Shown: positions 61,634-64,000 of the stretch, one piece after another
Numbering within the stretch: position 1 is the stretch's first letter
How the letters are laid out: each line of letters starts with the position of its first letter
Assembly (NCBI RefSeq): GCF_034653275.1
Contig: NZ_JAYEES010000002.1
Location: 496,001 to 560,000 of the forward strand
Source: Nitrospirillum sp034653275
GTDB lineage: Bacteria > Pseudomonadota > Alphaproteobacteria > Azospirillales > Azospirillaceae
Direction of reading: 5' to 3'
DNA length: 64,000 bases
Program-made: the position numbers and the translations under genes
Notes under the pieces: generated by a model
Seen by the model: the letters and a program-made list of their open reading frames with translations, nothing else
What the model was told of the DNA's origin: nothing
Database searches by the model: none

Positions 61634-64000
61634 TTAGAACTTCGCACCGGCGCTGAGGCGGAAGTACCGGCCCAGGATGGCGCTGAAGTAACGGTTGGTG
61701 CTGTAGCCCGCTTCCGGGAACGGCAGTTTGGTGTTCAGCACGTTGTCCACCATGAAGCGGACGCGGTAGCCGCCGTCGAACTCATACCCCGCCGAGGCGT
61801 TGAACATCACGTACGGGTCCATGATCGGGTACTGGTAGTTGGACAGCGGCGTATTCACGCTGATGCGGGTTTCGCTGTAGTACTGGGTCTGCCACAGGAA
61901 GTCAAAGCCGCCATTCTTGTAGTTGACGTTGGCGGTGAAGTTGTTGCGCGGCTCCTGCACGCCGCCGACCGTGTACTGCTTGTCGCCGGTACCCACCTTG
62001 TAATAGTGACTGAAGGTGTGCAGGTAGTTGACGCTGAAGTCGATGGCGCCATAGTTCTCCGGCAGGCCCAAGTCGCTAAGGGCGAAGGGGTAGTCCAGCA
62101 CGGCCTGGAAGGCTTTGAAGCTTTCAATGGCGGCGTTGTAGTAGCCCTCGGCCACCGATGTCACCTGCCCGGTATTGTCGCGGACGAAGGTGCTGCAGAA
62201 GGAATTGCCAGGGGCGCCGTCATAACAAGCGTCCAGCAGATCAGTGGCGCTCAGTTGCGCGATCTCATTGGTGATGTCGATGCTGATGTAATCACCGGAC
62301 AGGGTCAGGCCGGGAACGAACCGGGGGCGCAGCACTGTGCCCACCGTCCAGCTGTCGGCGATTTCATTCTGCAGGTGCGGGTTACCGGAGCTGGTGCCCG
62401 GGATGGTGAAGTCCACGATGTTGGAGGTGAAGGGTTGGGTGATGCCGGCGGCCGCGCAGTTGGCGGCGCGCGCGGCCGGGTTGGGCCCGCCTTTGATGTA
62501 GCGGGCATCGCAGGGATCGTCGGCGGTGTCGAAGATCTGGCCCGTGGGGCTAAAGGCCTCGGTGATGGCCGGCGCGCGGAAGGACCGGGTGTAGTTGCCG
62601 CGCAGGGTGATGTCGCGGATGGGCTGATAGGTGCCGCCGCCGGTATAGGACCAGAAGGTGCCCGTCTGGCTGTTGTCGACGAAACGGGCCGCCCCCTGCA
62701 GTTCCAGGTTATAGATCAGCGGCAGATTCATGTCCGGCGCCACCACCGGAATGTCCACTTCGCCGAAGCCTTCGTTGGTATGGTATTCGCCGGCCACCGG
62801 ATCGATGGGGATGCTGTTGCCGAACTGCGTCCGGGTACCGTCGCCGTTGGGCTGGCCGTAATAGAAGGCGCCGGGATCGAAGTCCGTCGTTTCACGACGA
62901 TATTCATATCCCAGCGAGAACTTGGCGTCGCCGGCCGGCAGCTTGACGATGTTGCCGTTGATGTCGGCCACAACATCGTACTGGGCATTGTTCTGCTTGG
63001 GCTTGGCGATGGCGGTGACGTAGTCGATCGCCGCCTGGCTGGCCTGGTTGATACCGAAGATGTTCAGCGGCGCGCAGGTGCTGCTGAGGGTGGCGATGGC
63101 GGCGTTGGTGTAGCCGGGGGCGCAGGTGATGTTGCCGTTTCCGTCCCGCACCGCATTGATGGCGTTGAAGAAGTTCTGGGTCACCAGTTCGCGGGCTTCG
63201 GTATCGGTTTCCGCATGGCCGTAGTTGCCAGTGATTTCCCAGTTGAAGGTGCGGTTCAGCGCATCGAAGTCACCTTCCAGGCCCGCGACCACGCGGTAGG
63301 TGGTGGTCGTGCTCTGGAAGGCGCCGGTGGCTAGATCGGTGTTGGCGCGGGCCATATAGAAGGTGCTGGGATCCCCACCATAAGCGTTCAGGTTACTGAT
63401 GATGGTCGCGCGGTCGGCGGCGCTCAGATAGGGATTGTCCGTGCTCAGGACCAGGTTGCCATTGGGGTCGCCCGCGTTACCGAACAGGGCGGTGTTGTAA
63501 TAGGGCTGGTCGCGGAGGTTCTGCGCCCGCGAGCGGCCATACCACAGCTCGCCGTTGAAGCGCAGATGGTCGGTGATGTCGTAATGACCCAGCGCCGTGA
63601 CCTGTTCCCGATTACTCTGTGTTTCCAGGTTGGCGAAGTCGGCGATGGGGAAGCCGCTGCCGCCCGCCTGGTAGAGAGAGCTGCCGGTCAGCTGGCCGTT
63701 GATGAAGGGCGTCAACTGGCCGTTGGGGCCGAAGAACAGAGCTTGACCGGCGTCGTTGGTGATGGCGTAGGCTGGCTGGCCCCGGGAGATGGGAACACTG
63801 TCGTCCACCATGGGCATGCCGGTGTTGGTGAACACGTTGTAGTGCTCGCCGCCGGAATACAGTTGCTGGGTGTAGGTGTGGCCCTTGGTGGCGCTGCCGA
63901 AGAAGTTATTGGCGCCGCCGGTGATGCTCTTGCGGTCTTCCGTGGTCAGGCCGTTCTGCTTGTCGTACTGGGCGGCCACGGTGATGTTGCCGCGACCGTT
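61634..64000 (-). CDS. TonB-dependent outer-membrane receptor, 5' end beyond the window
   Basis: The C-terminal 780-odd residues of a large TonB receptor; the frame is open through the right edge, so signal peptide and start are missing. Barrel features include YTNAAIATLSSTCAPLNIFG, LRGNYTRSFRAPAITEAFSPTG, VDNVLNTKLPFPEAGY and the end YFRLSAGAKF. Short cysteine-containing inserts (DDPCDARYIKGG with AANCAAAG) are typical of the large oligotroph receptor class. It is convergent with the neighbouring receptor; ligand unknown. Confidence 0.93.
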   Translation of the reverse strand, partial: NGRGNITVAAQYDKQNGLTTEDRKSITGGANNFFGSATKGHTYTQQLYSGGEHYNVFTNTGMPMVDDSVPISRGQPAYAITNDAGQALFFGPNGQLTPFINGQLTGSSLYQAGGSGFPIADFANLETQSNREQVTALGHYDITDHLRFNGELWYGRSRAQNLRDQPYYNTALFGNAGDPNGNLVLSTDNPYLSAADRATIISNLNAYGGDPSTFYMARANTDLATGAFQSTTTTYRVVAGLEGDFDALNRTFNWEITGNYGHAETDTEARELVTQNFFNAINAVRDGNGNITCAPGYTNAAIATLSSTCAPLNIFGINQASQAAIDYVTAIAKPKQNNAQYDVVADINGNIVKLPAGDAKFSLGYEYRRETTDFDPGAFYYGQPNGDGTRTQFGNSIPIDPVAGEYHTNEGFGEVDIPVVAPDMNLPLIYNLELQGAARFVDNSQTGTFWSYTGGGTYQPIRDITLRGNYTRSFRAPAITEAFSPTGQIFDTADDPCDARYIKGGPNPAARAANCAAAGITQPFTSNIVDFTIPGTSSGNPHLQNEIADSWTVGTVLRPRFVPGLTLSGDYISIDITNEIAQLSATDLLDACYDGAPGNSFCSTFVRDNTGQVTSVAEGYYNAAIESFKAFQAVLDYPFALSDLGLPENYGAIDFSVNYLHTFSHYYKVGTGDKQYTVGGVQEPRNNFTANVNYKNGGFDFLWQTQYYSETRISVNTPLSNYQYPIMDPYVMFNASAGYEFDGGYRVRFMVDNVLNTKLPFPEAGYSTNRYFSAILGRYFRLSAGAKF

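Overview
The window is GC-rich, densely coded DNA from a Gram-negative alphaproteobacterium. IalB-family and TPR/sulfotransferase proteins, a Tat-exported PhnD-type binding protein, five TonB receptors and the very high third-position GC suggest a Rhodospirillales/Azospirillaceae-type organism. That placement is inferred from gene content only. I saw no rRNA, tRNA, CRISPR array, insertion sequence or phage module.

Layout. 1-2.8 kb: HlyD-MFS drug efflux pair (left gene cut by the edge). 3-9.4 kb: small stress genes: truncated haemoglobin, a membrane protein, a LysR regulator, Ohr, an AhpD-like protein with a divergent MocR regulator, an unknown protein, and a cysteine hydrolase. 9.6-16.2 kb: a giant autotransporter of about 2200 codons, broken by one missing base in a G run and carrying a 687-bp tandem duplication. 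16.6-21.6 kb: IalB-like protein, TPR-sulfotransferase, TPR-glycosyltransferase and a lipoprotein hydrolase, all on the plus strand. 21.7-25.1 kb: sugar operon (AGE-type epimerase, GH31 glucosidase/xylosidase). 25.3-25.7 kb: an antitoxin with a frameshifted ParE toxin. 25.8-31.1 kb: RND pump, adaptor and an esterase-like protein whose nucleophile serine is an aspartate.

32.2-38.0 kb is the most unusual part. It is a compact minus-strand operon of a TusA-like protein, a DsrE-like protein, a PhnD/PhnE/PhnC-type ABC importer and a fusion of a TusA-like domain to a zinc-dependent MetE-type methyltransferase, followed by a LysR gene. It reads as uptake of an unknown small ligand coupled to sulfur-carrier and thiol-alkylation chemistry. 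I do not know a described pathway with this gene set.

38.3-41.5 kb: a TonB receptor and soxR, separated by a SoxR-type promoter (19-bp spacer) that points at the receptor. 41.5-42.2 kb: VapC/Phd toxin-antitoxin. 42.4-53.5 kb: a probable aromatic-ring catabolic locus (FAH-family hydrolase, alpha/beta C-C hydrolase, chemoreceptor, TonB receptor, Rieske ferredoxin, BphC-like extradiol dioxygenase, divergent amidohydrolase and GlcG/HbpS-like protein). 53.6-58.9 kb: copper operon (DUF2946-like, TonB receptor, CopC, CopD-cytochrome c-thioredoxin-like fusion). 59.3-64.0 kb: two convergent TonB receptors, the last cut by the right edge.
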